Source: Deltaproteobacteria bacterium
Lineage (GTDB): Bacteria; Bdellovibrionota_B; Oligoflexia; Oligoflexales; CAIYRB01
Length of the DNA: 64,000 nucleotides
Assembly (NCBI GenBank): GCA_016874735.1
Contig: VGTI01000006.1
Coordinates: forward strand, 58,779-122,778
Direction of reading: 5' to 3'
Every line of letters begins with the position of its first letter. Position 1 is the stretch's first letter. The notes beneath the pieces are model-generated. The model worked only from the letters and a program-made list of their open reading frames with translations, made no database searches and was not told the origin of the DNA. The translations under genes were made by a program, and so were the position numbers. This document shows positions 24,500 through 33,917 of the stretch, piece after piece.

Positions 24500-25357
24500 T
24501 CAACGTGTCAGAGAGTCTACTACCTTTTGGCGCACGCCAGCATCGGTGGCAATCGCCATGTGAGCAGTGAAGGCCGCTGCCGTGAGACTGATGTCGGCAT
24601 TCTCAGCCCCCACAATGGATCCGGAATGCAGCGGTGATGGTTCGTCTTGGTAGTAATTACTCCAAAGAGTGGCTTTGGCTTTTATCGCCCCTAAACCATC
24701 GGCACCAAAATCCGCCGGCGCCTCGCTGCATCCAGGTGCTGGCTGCCCGCCAGCGGAGCCAAGTAGGTCGTTCGGAGTACATTTCGTCACACTGATCGGG
24801 TCAATTGTGACGAGTGTTTTGAGACTGGTGCCAGCGGCTAGCTCGATTTCTTTGGCAACTTTCATCGCTGTCCAGCCACCGTAGGAGTAGCCGACGATGT
24901 GAACCGAGGCATTTGCCTCCTTTCCGACCATCTGCCCAACTTTAGCTGTGAAGTCGTTAATCGCAACGTACTGGGTGAATTTTGGGAACTCGTTAGTTGT
25001 GAAGTAAATCGACCCGGCGGCTGGGGTGAAGCAAGCCAGTAAGTAGGTCGGCTCAGGTTTAGCTTTTGCTTTCAAGGCGGCCACGAGGTCGTCAAGGATG
25101 CGTGTCATGTTGGTGCCCGCGATGGCCCCCTCGGTGTCCGAAAAGTTTGGACAGGTGCCGTAACCATCGAGCAGGAAGTAAAGGTCTTTACCTGCCTTCG
25201 GTTGGGCTGATGTTGAGGGCGGCTGACTCGTTTTTCCACCCGACCTTACTCCCACTTTTTTAGCCGTAGGCTCCAAATTCCCACAGCCGACTGCGGTGGC
25301 GGTCACCAGTATCCCAACGACAAGATCACGAATCGCATGATGCGCCAACGACCACAT
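24500..25357 (-). CDS. Alpha/beta-hydrolase-fold lipoprotein (lipase/esterase-like)
   Basis: A 285-residue exported protein. The N-terminal signal ends in TAVGC (Cys25), which suggests a lipoprotein. The core has the nucleophile elbow VGYSYGGWT (G-x-S-x-G), a catalytic Asp region in LVTIDPISVTKC, and a likely His in DEPSPLHSGS or AAFTAHMAIA. YFLLDGYGTCPNFSD, near the start of the mature part, gives the oxyanion-hole strand. An esterase or lipase activity is probable but the substrate is not readable. ATG 25357 lies 11 bases from AGGAGG; a GTG at 25369 is too close to that site. Confidence 0.72.
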   Translation of the reverse strand: MWSLAHHAIRDLVVGILVTATAVGCGNLEPTAKKVGVRSGGKTSQPPSTSAQPKAGKDLYFLLDGYGTCPNFSDTEGAIAGTNMTRILDDLVAALKAKAKPEPTYLLACFTPAAGSIYFTTNEFPKFTQYVAINDFTAKVGQMVGKEANASVHIVGYSYGGWTAMKVAKEIELAAGTSLKTLVTIDPISVTKCTPNDLLGSAGGQPAPGCSEAPADFGADGLGAIKAKATLWSNYYQDEPSPLHSGSIVGAENADISLTAAAFTAHMAIATDAGVRQKVVDSLTR

Positions 25358-25484
25358 GGACTTGTACACCTCCTAAACACTCTCTGCTCATACTTTGTCT
25401 TCGGAAGATTCAGGGAAAACTTAAGCATAAATAAATACATTAATGTTTACATGTGGTTACTTTTATACCTTGAGACTCTCAGCA

Positions 25485-25502
25485 TTGGCAAACATTGTGC
25501 AA
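25485..25502 (+). promoter_or_regulatory. Candidate sigma-54 promoter for the di-heme peroxidase gene
   Basis: TTGGCA at 25485-25490 and GTGCA at 25497-25501 place the invariant GG (25487-25488) and GC (25499-25500) exactly ten bases apart, as required for sigma-54. The TTGC of the -12 box reads GTGC, so it is an imperfect match. The gene starts at 25569. Confidence 0.35.
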
Positions 25503-25568
25503 CACCATCCGCGAGTAGCCCTAGAGCTGACCCACGTTGCATAGAGTTGTGTTGAGATGAGGTTGACG

Positions 25569-27014
25569 ATGTTTCGGAACTTATTAATCGCAAGTACCAT
25601 ACTTTCCGGCTGCGGCAGAGGAGCCCAAGTCGCCGACAACCAGCAGCAACCTAGCGCAGCAAATCTTCCAACCACAATTGCCTCTGGCGAAACTCAAGAA
25701 CTGGCCGCTACCTCTGGTGCCGTAGGCAACTCGTCCTTGAACACTGCCATAGGACGCATGGCCACGCCGAAACGGATGATTCCAAACCTGCAGCCATTTC
25801 CTAACGCGCGTGGCTACGCAGCCACCTATAGCACAGCCGGTGGCGTTGACTTAGACAATCTTTTCTTCAAAAGCTTGGGCTCTAATGGTCGTACCTGTGC
25901 TTCCTGTCACAGTCCGTCGACAGGATGGACCGTAAACCCGACTGATATTCGCTCAAGATTTAATGCAACTAATGGCCTGGATCCCATTTTCCGCCCGATT
26001 GATGGCGCAGTTTGCGCCAATGCTAATGTTTCGACCGTCCAGTCACGAAGTGTGGCTTACGGCCTACTCCTAAGAAAAGGTTTATTCCGCATCGATCTGC
26101 CGATGCCTACGGACCGCGACTTTGATTTAGTCAACGCGATTGGCGTTTACTGCAATACACCCATGCAGTCGCAGTTTCTGCCGCTATTTCGCCGTCCCCT
26201 ACCATCGACGAACCTCAAATTTTTAGCTGCCGTGATGTGGGATGGTCGTGAAAGCAAGACCGGTCTCTCCGTGAGAGAGGCATTGTTGAACCAAACCAAT
26301 AATGCGTCCGTAGGCCACGCTCAGGCCACCGCACAAGTCTCTCCGGCCGATCGCGAAAAAATTGTCGACTTTGAACTTGGACTTTTTACCGCTCAGATTT
26401 CTAGTTTAGCGCCGCTAACGACAAATGGCGCTAACGGTGGTCCTAGGTTTTTGGCGGACGTCCCTTTCACCATTGGTAGCAACTTTCCACCAAACTTTAA
26501 CCCGGCTATTTTCAACCTGTTCACATCATGGCGCGCACGCCCAGCCTCCGCCGGCCATGCTGCTATTGCTCGTGGCGAGCAGATTTTTAATACGAAAAAG
26601 TTTCGGATCCGCAATGTTGCCGGACTACCGTCTGCTGATTTCGAGGGATCTTGTGGCACCTGCCACAACACGCCAAATGTCGGTGGTTTCTCGTCGCCAG
26701 GATTCGTGAACATAGGGGTCGGTGCTGCCAATCGCCGCAGCCCCGATATGCCGTTATTCACATTCCGTAACAAAACGACCGGAACTACCGTCGCCGTCAG
26801 TGACCCTGGACGAGCACTGATTACGGGTAAATGGGATGATATCGGCAAGTTCAAAACTCCTAGCCTACGCGCCCTAGCGACTAGAGCTCCCTACTTCCAT
26901 GATGGTTCTGCTGCTACTATCGAAGATGTCATCACCTTTTATGTCAATAGATTCAGCATCACCATGACCCCGCAGGAGCGGACTGATCTCAGCGCCTTCC
27001 TGCGCTCCCTATAA
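25569..27014 (+). CDS. Di-heme cytochrome c peroxidase/MauG-family lipoprotein
   Basis: A 481-residue exported protein with a lipobox ILSGC (Cys15). It has two c-type heme sites, TCASCHS (about residue 112-118) and SCGTCHN (about 355-361), and the family's later FKTPSLRALATRAPYFHDGSAATIEDVITFY, with the expected histidine and tryptophan-region ligands. It should reduce hydrogen peroxide, or oxidise a partner, in the periplasm. The start is ATG 25569, with AGG 6 bases upstream; the ATG at 25557 has no site. It converges on oxyR with 17 bases between the stops, next to the peroxide-response genes. Confidence 0.88.
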   Translation: MFRNLLIASTILSGCGRGAQVADNQQQPSAANLPTTIASGETQELAATSGAVGNSSLNTAIGRMATPKRMIPNLQPFPNARGYAATYSTAGGVDLDNLFFKSLGSNGRTCASCHSPSTGWTVNPTDIRSRFNATNGLDPIFRPIDGAVCANANVSTVQSRSVAYGLLLRKGLFRIDLPMPTDRDFDLVNAIGVYCNTPMQSQFLPLFRRPLPSTNLKFLAAVMWDGRESKTGLSVREALLNQTNNASVGHAQATAQVSPADREKIVDFELGLFTAQISSLAPLTTNGANGGPRFLADVPFTIGSNFPPNFNPAIFNLFTSWRARPASAGHAAIARGEQIFNTKKFRIRNVAGLPSADFEGSCGTCHNTPNVGGFSSPGFVNIGVGAANRRSPDMPLFTFRNKTTGTTVAVSDPGRALITGKWDDIGKFKTPSLRALATRAPYFHDGSAATIEDVITFYVNRFSITMTPQERTDLSAFLRSL

Positions 27015-27031
27015 ATCTTTCGGAGACTGAC

Positions 27032-27976
27032 TCACGCCAGCGGCACAGTGCGCTGCCGGCGCGGATCCTTGGTAACCGATGACGGCAGCGAGCTGCTGAT
27101 GACCGCCAACAATTTAGTCAGCAGCTTTTGACGCGCAAAAGACCGGTGAACCACCAGGCTCACCTCGCGCGTAGGGACAGGCTCTTTAAACGGGACCACA
27201 ACACCCTGGCGCCGCGCCTGACCGCTCACTGCAAGCTCGGGAATCACTGTGTATCCTTGCCCCCGCTCGACAAGTCGGCAGAGCGTCTCTAGACTACCAC
27301 TGCTAAAGCTCAGTCCACCTGTGTTGGTGGCGCGACTGCGCCTCCCGCGACAGACCCGCAAGGTTTGTTCGCGCAGGCAATGTCCCTCGGTTAGTAGGAG
27401 TAAATGCTCATCCTTGAGAGACGTGTCATCCACCTCGGCGCTTACCGCTATATCGCTGCCTTTGGCTGCATAGACATAAAATGCCTCGTTAAAGATAAAG
27501 TGTTCCACCAATGACGACTCACCAAGCGGTGTCGCGAGCAGTCCGACGTCATATTTATTGCGATTGAGTCCCTCGATGATCTCGGTCGTACGAGCCTCCT
27601 CGACTGATAGCTGAAGCTGCGGACATTGATTTTGCAGTTCATTAAGGAATAAGGGGACTAAATAGGGCGACATCGTCGGTATAACGGCAAGGCGCAGCTC
27701 ACCACTGAGCTCGTCTTTAGTGAGGTTGACGATTTCTTCGATCTTAGCCGCCTGACTGAGGACGAGCCGACTTTGATCGAGAATTAAGCGTCCAATGGGC
27801 GTCGGACTAACAGGCTGCGTGCTACGGTCAAAGATTACAATGCCGAGATCATCCTCTAATTTTTTGATTTGCATGGACAAAGTCGGCTGGGTCACGAAGC
27901 AGGATTTGGCCGCTTGGTGAAAGTTGCCAAAGCGCTCAACGGCAGTCAAATAACCGAGCTGCGTGAGGGTGATCAT
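27032..27976 (-). CDS. oxyR: Hydrogen-peroxide-sensing LysR regulator OxyR
   Basis: A 314-residue LysR-type regulator. The N-terminal winged helix (about residues 1-60, with FHQAAKSCFVTQPTLSMQIKKLE) binds DNA. The C-terminal regulatory domain contains the redox pair Cys200 and Cys209 in GHCLREQTLRVC. The 9-residue spacing is the same as Cys199/Cys208 of E. coli OxyR, so peroxide sensing by disulfide formation is very likely. A basic tail (PSSVTKDPRRQRT) extends past the usual end. It is divergent from ahpC, and the shared region contains a long inverted repeat. Confidence 0.94.
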   Translation of the reverse strand: MITLTQLGYLTAVERFGNFHQAAKSCFVTQPTLSMQIKKLEDDLGIVIFDRSTQPVSPTPIGRLILDQSRLVLSQAAKIEEIVNLTKDELSGELRLAVIPTMSPYLVPLFLNELQNQCPQLQLSVEEARTTEIIEGLNRNKYDVGLLATPLGESSLVEHFIFNEAFYVYAAKGSDIAVSAEVDDTSLKDEHLLLLTEGHCLREQTLRVCRGRRSRATNTGGLSFSSGSLETLCRLVERGQGYTVIPELAVSGQARRQGVVVPFKEPVPTREVSLVVHRSFARQKLLTKLLAVISSSLPSSVTKDPRRQRTVPLA

Positions 27977-28043
27977 AGCTCAGAGGCTCCTCTATTGCTT
28001 CCCGCACCTTTTGTTTCTTCAAATAATACCGATCTTTACGCAA

Positions 28044-28094
28044 TTGATCAATAATATCTATTGAAAGATAGAAATTATAGATTTTATTGATTAA
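28044..28094. promoter_or_regulatory. Extended inverted repeat, likely OxyR operator, with ahpC promoter
   Basis: An 18-bp arm at 28044-28061 (ending CTAT) and its complement at 28077-28094 (starting ATAG) match at 16 of 18 positions, with a 15-bp spacer that itself contains ATAG. Long ATAG/CTAT dyads with four half-sites are what OxyR tetramers bind. A candidate ahpC promoter, TTATTG-N16-GATAAC, starts inside the right arm and reads towards ahpC (ATG 28183). Confidence 0.6.
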
Positions 28095-28182
28095 CGGATC
28101 CGTCCGATAACTGGATTGTAACAAGCCCGGGGCGTTTAACCTGGGCGCTAATCACGGTGACGGTTTCACCAAGGAGGCTTCC

Positions 28183-28749
28183 ATGTCCAGTATCATCAAT
28201 TCCAAGATTCCAGAGTTCAAAGTCCAGGCCTATCACAACAACAGCTTTAAAAGCGTCACGCATGCTGATCTAAGCGGTAAGTGGTCAGTATTTTTCTTCT
28301 ACCCCGCGGACTTCACTTTTGTTTGCCCCACAGAGTTAGGCGATATGGCCGACAAGTACGACGAGCTTCAGAAACTCGGCGTCGAAGTCTACTCTGTCAG
28401 CACAGACACGCACTTCACTCATAAGGCTTGGCATGATGCATCCGATACAATCAAGAAAATCAAGTTCCCGATGCTCGCTGATCCTACTGGCCACCTAGCC
28501 CGCTCCTTTGGCGTCTACATTGATGAAGAGGGCCTTGCCTACCGCGGGACCTTTTTGGTCGACCCAGAAGGGCGCATCAAGATTGCCGAGCTTCATGACA
28601 ACGGTATCGGCCGCAATGCGGACGAATTAGTCCGTAAGATTCAGGCTGCTCAGTTTGTTGCTACACACAAAGGCGAAGTATGCCCAGCCAAGTGGCGACC
28701 TGGCAAAGAGACCTTGAAACCGGGTTTGGATTTAGTAGGCAAAATCTAA
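28183..28749 (+). CDS. ahpC: Alkyl hydroperoxide reductase subunit C (2-Cys peroxiredoxin)
   Basis: A 188-residue peroxiredoxin that reduces hydrogen peroxide and organic peroxides. The peroxidatic cysteine is Cys48 in FTFVCPTE, and the resolving cysteine is Cys167 in GEVCPAKW, positions close to Cys46/Cys165 of E. coli. The catalytic Thr and downstream Arg context (RGTFLVDPEG) are present. A strong AAGGAGG precedes the ATG. ahpF follows after 50 bases and recycles the oxidised enzyme. Regulation by OxyR is likely from the dyad upstream. Confidence 0.97.
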   Translation: MSSIINSKIPEFKVQAYHNNSFKSVTHADLSGKWSVFFFYPADFTFVCPTELGDMADKYDELQKLGVEVYSVSTDTHFTHKAWHDASDTIKKIKFPMLADPTGHLARSFGVYIDEEGLAYRGTFLVDPEGRIKIAELHDNGIGRNADELVRKIQAAQFVATHKGEVCPAKWRPGKETLKPGLDLVGKI

Positions 28750-28799
28750 AGCCACAGCCCCCACTACGTCCGCCTAAAACACGACCGACCGGAGGATTT

Positions 28800-30353
28800 A
28801 TGTTGGATAGCGCCATCCGTGATCAGCTTACACCCCTCATGGCTCAACTGCAGGTTCCCGTAATCATCGACGTGATGACGAGTGACCACGAGCAGCAAGG
28901 GGAGCTGCGCGCTCTACTGGGCGAAATCGCTTCGCTGTCGGGCCAGATACAGGTCACAGTGTTATCAGAGACCGCCGCCGTCCCAACCTTTACCGTAAGG
29001 CGCCAAGACCAAGCGGCGCGTCTCGCTTTCCGCGGCATTCCGAACGGCCATGAATTCACCTCGCTCGTTTTAGCCGTATTGAACGCCGGAGGAGTTGGCA
29101 AAATGCCCGACGACGGACTCGCTGCGAGAATAAGGAGGCTTAGGTCTGATCTTGCCATCAAGACATACGTCTCTCTCAGTTGCGAAAACTGCCCCGAAGT
29201 GGTGCAGGCACTAAATCGTATCGCTTTGGTACACGGTGCACTGAGCCACACGATGATTGACGGGGGAGTCGTACCGGAGGAGATTAGCGCCCGTGGGATA
29301 CAAGGTGTCCCAGCGGTCTATGTTGGTGACGAGCTGCTACACTCCGGACGGGCCTCCCTGGCCGAGCTCCTTAGTAAACTCGAAGCGCAGTTTCCGAGCG
29401 CTATGCCCATCACTGCCCAGTCGCTGGGGCACTATGACGTTGCCGTCATTGGGGGCGGCCCCGCTGGGGCATCGGCTGCCATCTATAGCGCCCGCAAAGG
29501 GCTGAAAACCATCTTGGTAGCCGAACGACTGGGTGGACAGGTGCAAGATACCAAAGGTATCGAGAACATGATCTCGGTCCTGTACACCGAGGGCCCCCAA
29601 CTCTCTGCCCAGGTTGAACAGCATCTCCGTTCCTATCCTGTGCAGATCCTGGAACATCGGCGCGTCAGTCGCATCACGGCCGCTACCACGCGAGAGCTTA
29701 CACTCGACAGCGGTGAATCACTCACATGCGACGCGCTGATTGTTGCTACGGGGGCCAAATGGCGCGAGCTTAATGTCCCGGGCGAAAAAGAGTATCTGGG
29801 ACGAGGCGTCGCCTTCTGCCCGCACTGCGATGGCCCGTTTTACAGAGGTAAAAAAGTCGCCGTCATCGGTGGCGGTAACTCAGGGGTTGAGGCCGCCATA
29901 GACCTGGCTGGCATTGCCAACGAAGTAGTGCTACTCGAGTATGCTGCCTCGCTCAAAGCCGACCAGATCCTAATCGATAAACTTAAGTCCCTTCCTAATG
30001 CCCAGGTAATTACGAGCGCAAAAACCACTGGCATCATCGGTGACGGACAGAGAGTGACGGAACTGGCTTACACGGACCTCAGGACGCAACAACATCACGA
30101 CCTGAGACTGGACGGCGTCTTTGTGCAAATCGGCCTGCTACCTAACAGCGCTCCCGTTAAGGACGTGGTCGCTACCAACAAGTACGGCGAAATCATTGTC
30201 GACGAGAAGGGACGTACATCGGCCAGGGGTGTCTATGCTGCCGGTGATGTGACGACCATCCCGTTCAAACAAATCGTCATCGCCATGGGCGATGGTGCCA
30301 AGGTAGCGCTCGCAGCTTTTGAAGATCGCCTACGTCAGCAGGTCGGGCCGTAA
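28800..30353 (+). CDS. ahpF: Alkyl hydroperoxide reductase subunit F
   Basis: A 517-residue flavoprotein disulfide reductase that passes electrons from NADH to AhpC. The N-terminal double-thioredoxin-like domain has the CxxC pair Cys128/Cys131 (SCENCPEVV). The FAD site is GGGPAGASAAIYSARKG, the redox-active CxxC is Cys340/Cys343 in FCPHCDGPF, and the NAD site is VIGGGNSGVEAA. The length matches E. coli AhpF (521). The frame extends upstream to 28680, inside ahpC, but CGGAGG directly before ATG 28800 fixes the start. Confidence 0.96.
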   Translation: MLDSAIRDQLTPLMAQLQVPVIIDVMTSDHEQQGELRALLGEIASLSGQIQVTVLSETAAVPTFTVRRQDQAARLAFRGIPNGHEFTSLVLAVLNAGGVGKMPDDGLAARIRRLRSDLAIKTYVSLSCENCPEVVQALNRIALVHGALSHTMIDGGVVPEEISARGIQGVPAVYVGDELLHSGRASLAELLSKLEAQFPSAMPITAQSLGHYDVAVIGGGPAGASAAIYSARKGLKTILVAERLGGQVQDTKGIENMISVLYTEGPQLSAQVEQHLRSYPVQILEHRRVSRITAATTRELTLDSGESLTCDALIVATGAKWRELNVPGEKEYLGRGVAFCPHCDGPFYRGKKVAVIGGGNSGVEAAIDLAGIANEVVLLEYAASLKADQILIDKLKSLPNAQVITSAKTTGIIGDGQRVTELAYTDLRTQQHHDLRLDGVFVQIGLLPNSAPVKDVVATNKYGEIIVDEKGRTSARGVYAAGDVTTIPFKQIVIAMGDGAKVALAAFEDRLRQQVGP

Positions 30354-30375
30354 GACGGACAACTGCGCCATCAAG

Positions 30376-30903
30376 TTACTTGCTGAGATTAGCGCACTCT
30401 AAACTGGTCTCGACAAAGGGCACCACGCCAGCGATGCGTTGGATTGTATAGTAGCTCACGGCTTCGGGTGTCAGACTGTCACCCTTGATGGTGACCTTAT
30501 GATGAGTATCCGGGGTGTCCCAAAATAGCGGTTTGCCATGGCCCTCTAGCACCACATCGCTGCCAAACCAAGCATGACTGATTTTTAAATCACCGGACTT
30601 AATGGATGTAGCCGCATCAAAAGCGCCCGGATAAAAATACTTGCCGTACAGTCCCGATAGCGGTGCTGGAATCTTATAATCAACGGTATAGGTCCCGTTC
30701 AGGACTATACCCTTGACTTCACCCTGAGTGTCGTAGCTGATCGCTACGCTGCAGCCACCACCTTGCTCGTTGGTGCCTGAGAATTTTTCGACGTGCAAAG
30801 AAGCCTCAGCACCTGCGACCGCTTTCACTGTCGCGCCCTGAGGCGCTCGACCACAGCTTACCAACGCTAACACAGCTACCGTAACTAATAGTCCCGTTTT
30901 CAT
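30376..30903 (-). CDS. Small lipoprotein of unknown function
   Basis: A 175-residue exported protein. The signal peptide ends in ALVSC (Cys17), a clear lipobox. The mature part is beta-rich, with two further cysteines (GGGCSVA and SLECANLSK) that may form a disulfide. The frame is open further upstream (to 31005), but GGGAGA before ATG 30903 and the signal peptide right after it fix the start. The stop is 22 bases from the convergent ahpF stop. No family is recognised. Confidence 0.65.
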   Translation of the reverse strand: MKTGLLVTVAVLALVSCGRAPQGATVKAVAGAEASLHVEKFSGTNEQGGGCSVAISYDTQGEVKGIVLNGTYTVDYKIPAPLSGLYGKYFYPGAFDAATSIKSGDLKISHAWFGSDVVLEGHGKPLFWDTPDTHHKVTIKGDSLTPEAVSYYTIQRIAGVVPFVETSLECANLSK

Positions 30904-31108
30904 CACAGTGTCTCCCCAATGGACCACATCAATCCCACTCAATGGATTTAACCATGCAATTTCTCGGCCACACGTGCACAAGCACCAACCGCACCACGGT
31001 GGCACCAGAAGCCTTGGACGAAAGTACGCGAATCGTCAAGGACTATTGAACGCAGGGCTGAAGATCGGATCGCCCGACTCTTACACACACCGTCAAGATT
31101 TTTGACAC

Positions 31109-33910
31109 TCAGCTGAGCACCAAGCCTACAGGTAGCGCCTCGCCAAAAAGCTGACTGCGTGCCCCATGGTCGACAGGGACAAATGCCGCGACTACAGCCA
31201 CCTGCTCTGGCGCAGCCCTACATTCTTTCAGTTTGCTTAGGAAGGCCTGTCGCACAATGGCTGGTAAATCGTACTCACGATCACCGATCATACGCCCAGC
31301 CTGACTCAAAAAAAGCGGCAGTTTTGCATAGGCGGGGTCATGAGACCGCAGTGCCTGCAGCTCTTCAAACCAGGCAACGACCGGCTCTGGGCGTACAATT
31401 TGGTGGGACCCACCATAAAGAGGCACCCGACTGGCAAGCCTGGCTAGCGCCCACATCTTTTGATTCACATGCTGTCGGCGCCCAGCTGCAAGCTGCTGCA
31501 CCAACTGACTACCGAGACGGATCTTCTCCTGCATGTCGATGCGCTCTAGAGAACCGGCGAGAAGATAAAGTTCAGGTGCCGCATCACCGCGACGCACCGC
31601 AGGATAGATGCGATCCCAGAGCTTCGATTGCTGTACCTTATTGAGCCCACCAGCAACGCGGCGCCACATAATCCACCACTGATCTTCGACCTGCTTATCC
31701 TTCGGAAAGAAAAGTCCTTGCTCATAGGACCGCCACAAATCCTGCATACGCCATTCATCATGCACATGACCAAAACCAGGTCGTAAGGCATAACCAGCCA
31801 AGCTTAGCCACTGAGATTCATGCTCCGGCGAACGACTCCGTCTTGTCATCCCGTCGGCGAGTTGCGGCCAGAGGGCACGCAATTGCTCGGTCGACCACTG
31901 CTCACGCGGCAAATCTAAGGTGGACTCGAGGTCACGAATTAAAGTTCTTGGGGTGCTGGATCGGTCTAATATTTTTTTCTTACCGAATAGAACGTCTATG
32001 AGTTGGTTCGCATGTTTCAGTTTAGTTTCGTCTAGACCAACGGCAGTCGTGTCCTCTGCAAGGTCAACGGGATCGTCGATCGCTACCATGGGTGCACGCA
32101 GGTTAAAGTCGAGTTGCCAAGATCCGGGGCGCATTGGATCAGAGCTTACGAGTTTGAGGGCCAAAAGTCCCGTTTCAGCCACACGGACGTCGAGCGAAAC
32201 ATCGATCAGAAGATCGTGGCGCTGCGCTGAGATATTTATCTTGGTGGTCAGTGGCGGCAGAGGTCTAAATTCCTCATGGTCAAGCGTCAGCACCTCGCCT
32301 ACACGGTCCTCCGCACGACGCGTACGCGTCGATGTATAAAGCTGAAACCGCACGGGCTGATCGGCTCTTACCTTGAGTCCCATCGCCGTCAACGTTAGAT
32401 CATGTGTACCGTCATAGCCCTGAGGCACGATACACATGACTCGACGCGCGCTCATTCGTGGCTCTGGGCCATGCGTTCCCTGCGTCCCAGTATCTACTTC
32501 AACATAAACTGACCGCGCATACCCCCCCTTGATCAAGGCGCTGCGCTGCACTTGCATGACGCTGTAACGCGCAGCTCCTAAAGCTACGGATAGATGCATC
32601 TCTTTGTTATTTAGTTGGCGCGGTGGGACCCCGCCCTGCCACGCGGCAATTTGCGTTATGATCTCTCGCTGCAATGCTAACGGCGCCAACGTGCCGCCAT
32701 TGAAAAGCACGGCATCGACACGGCGCCCCTCAAGAAAAGCTGCAAGGTGCTTCGTGACAGCGGTATCTACAGCGTAACGCAAACCAAGAGAGGTAAATCC
32801 GAGACGCTGGGTTTGCGGCTTTGCTGTAGCAGCTACCCGAGGAAAAAATCCGCTGCGCACAATCGCCAGTACTTCGTCCCGACTTATCGTGGCGGTCCTA
32901 GCACTAGCCATGAGGCTGGCGCCATCACCAGCGATGGAGACGGACAGTAGGTCGCTACGCGATGGTGCATCGCCGTCAGCTCCGTCGGTGACGTGCGCTA
33001 TATCTTCTTTTAGAGCCTCTTCTTTCAAAAGGCGGGCGGCAAAAACAAGCTCAGTCCAAGCACGCGAGGATAACCTGTCCCCATCAGGCACAATTTTTTG
33101 CTCAAGACTCCGAGCGATGGCAAGGTCGATATTATCACCACCTAAAAGGAGATGGTCGCCGACAGCAACGCGGGTGATTTGCCGATCTCTATCGACCGTA
33201 AAAAGACTAAAATCAGTCGTGCCCCCGCCGACGTCGCAGATCAGGACCTGTCCCTCAAGAGCAGTGCCCTCGTCGGTAGCTAGCCAATCATAAAAGGCCG
33301 CTTGAGGCTCTTCTAGAAGTCTCACGCGGTCCATCGGATAACCGGCTAAATCTGCAGCCCGGAGCGTTAATCGCTGCGCCACTTCATCGAACGATGCAGG
33401 CACAGTGATTACAATATTTTGTTTACAAAAGGCCTGACGTGCGTCAGCTGCAGCCAAGGTGTAATCCCAGGCTTCCCGAAGATGTGTCAGAAAAGCCGCC
33501 GCAACTTCCACCGGCGATCGTCTTTCGTCACCGATAAGCTCTCCCACCTGCCACGGCAGGATGCGCTCCTCCCGGTCCACCCCGTCGTGGCAGAGCCAGG
33601 ATTTAGCTTGGTGAATCACGCGACCTGGCGTGCGACTGCTTTGCCAACGTGCCAGCCTACCGATGGCAAACTCGGTAACTTTTTCTTCAGGATGGTGCGG
33701 CAGGTTTAATTGCCCGCGCTTCCATTCGCTTTTGAGCGGCACATAGTAAAACGACGGCAGACTCGCATCAGCGACGGACGTGCCCACCTGCTCCCACTGC
33801 GGGATGGCAAATACCCGCGGTTGGGCACTTGCGTCGTCGAGATCAACATAAGCCAAGGAGCAATTGGTGGTCCCTAGGTCAATACCGATAGCGTAGCGGC
33901 AACTAGACAT
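31109..33910 (-). CDS. Large Hsp70-family protein with DUF3731-type C-terminal region
   Basis: A protein of about 933 residues. The Hsp70 ATPase domain is complete: phosphate-1 GIDLGTTNCS at the N-terminus, LLEEPQAAFYDW, phosphate-2 LICDVGGGTTDFSLF, and the adenosine motif LFNGGTLAPLALQ. A beta-rich substrate-binding-like part follows (to about 640). Then comes a helical C-terminal region of 280-300 residues with Trp-rich motifs (QWSTEQLRALWPQL, EDQWWIMWRRVAGG) that I match to DUF3731. The EEVD-type tail is absent. ATG 33910 starts 7 bases after the upstream Hsp70 stop. An ATG at 33928 overlapping that gene is also possible. It is the third gene of the DUF2760-Hsp70-Hsp70 unit. Confidence 0.88.
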   Translation of the reverse strand: MSSCRYAIGIDLGTTNCSLAYVDLDDASAQPRVFAIPQWEQVGTSVADASLPSFYYVPLKSEWKRGQLNLPHHPEEKVTEFAIGRLARWQSSRTPGRVIHQAKSWLCHDGVDREERILPWQVGELIGDERRSPVEVAAAFLTHLREAWDYTLAAADARQAFCKQNIVITVPASFDEVAQRLTLRAADLAGYPMDRVRLLEEPQAAFYDWLATDEGTALEGQVLICDVGGGTTDFSLFTVDRDRQITRVAVGDHLLLGGDNIDLAIARSLEQKIVPDGDRLSSRAWTELVFAARLLKEEALKEDIAHVTDGADGDAPSRSDLLSVSIAGDGASLMASARTATISRDEVLAIVRSGFFPRVAATAKPQTQRLGFTSLGLRYAVDTAVTKHLAAFLEGRRVDAVLFNGGTLAPLALQREIITQIAAWQGGVPPRQLNNKEMHLSVALGAARYSVMQVQRSALIKGGYARSVYVEVDTGTQGTHGPEPRMSARRVMCIVPQGYDGTHDLTLTAMGLKVRADQPVRFQLYTSTRTRRAEDRVGEVLTLDHEEFRPLPPLTTKINISAQRHDLLIDVSLDVRVAETGLLALKLVSSDPMRPGSWQLDFNLRAPMVAIDDPVDLAEDTTAVGLDETKLKHANQLIDVLFGKKKILDRSSTPRTLIRDLESTLDLPREQWSTEQLRALWPQLADGMTRRSRSPEHESQWLSLAGYALRPGFGHVHDEWRMQDLWRSYEQGLFFPKDKQVEDQWWIMWRRVAGGLNKVQQSKLWDRIYPAVRRGDAAPELYLLAGSLERIDMQEKIRLGSQLVQQLAAGRRQHVNQKMWALARLASRVPLYGGSHQIVRPEPVVAWFEELQALRSHDPAYAKLPLFLSQAGRMIGDREYDLPAIVRQAFLSKLKECRAAPEQVAVVAAFVPVDHGARSQLFGEALPVGLVLS

Positions 33911-33917
33911 TTTAGGC

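Noticed and set aside
28680..28799. Forty extra codons upstream of ahpF
   Set aside because: They lie within and after ahpC in another frame. CGGAGG before ATG 28800 and the length match to AhpF favour the later start.
32522..32528. A C7 run in the large Hsp70 gene, as a possible phase-variable site
   Set aside because: It encodes two ordinary glycines, the frame is intact on both sides, and the run is short.
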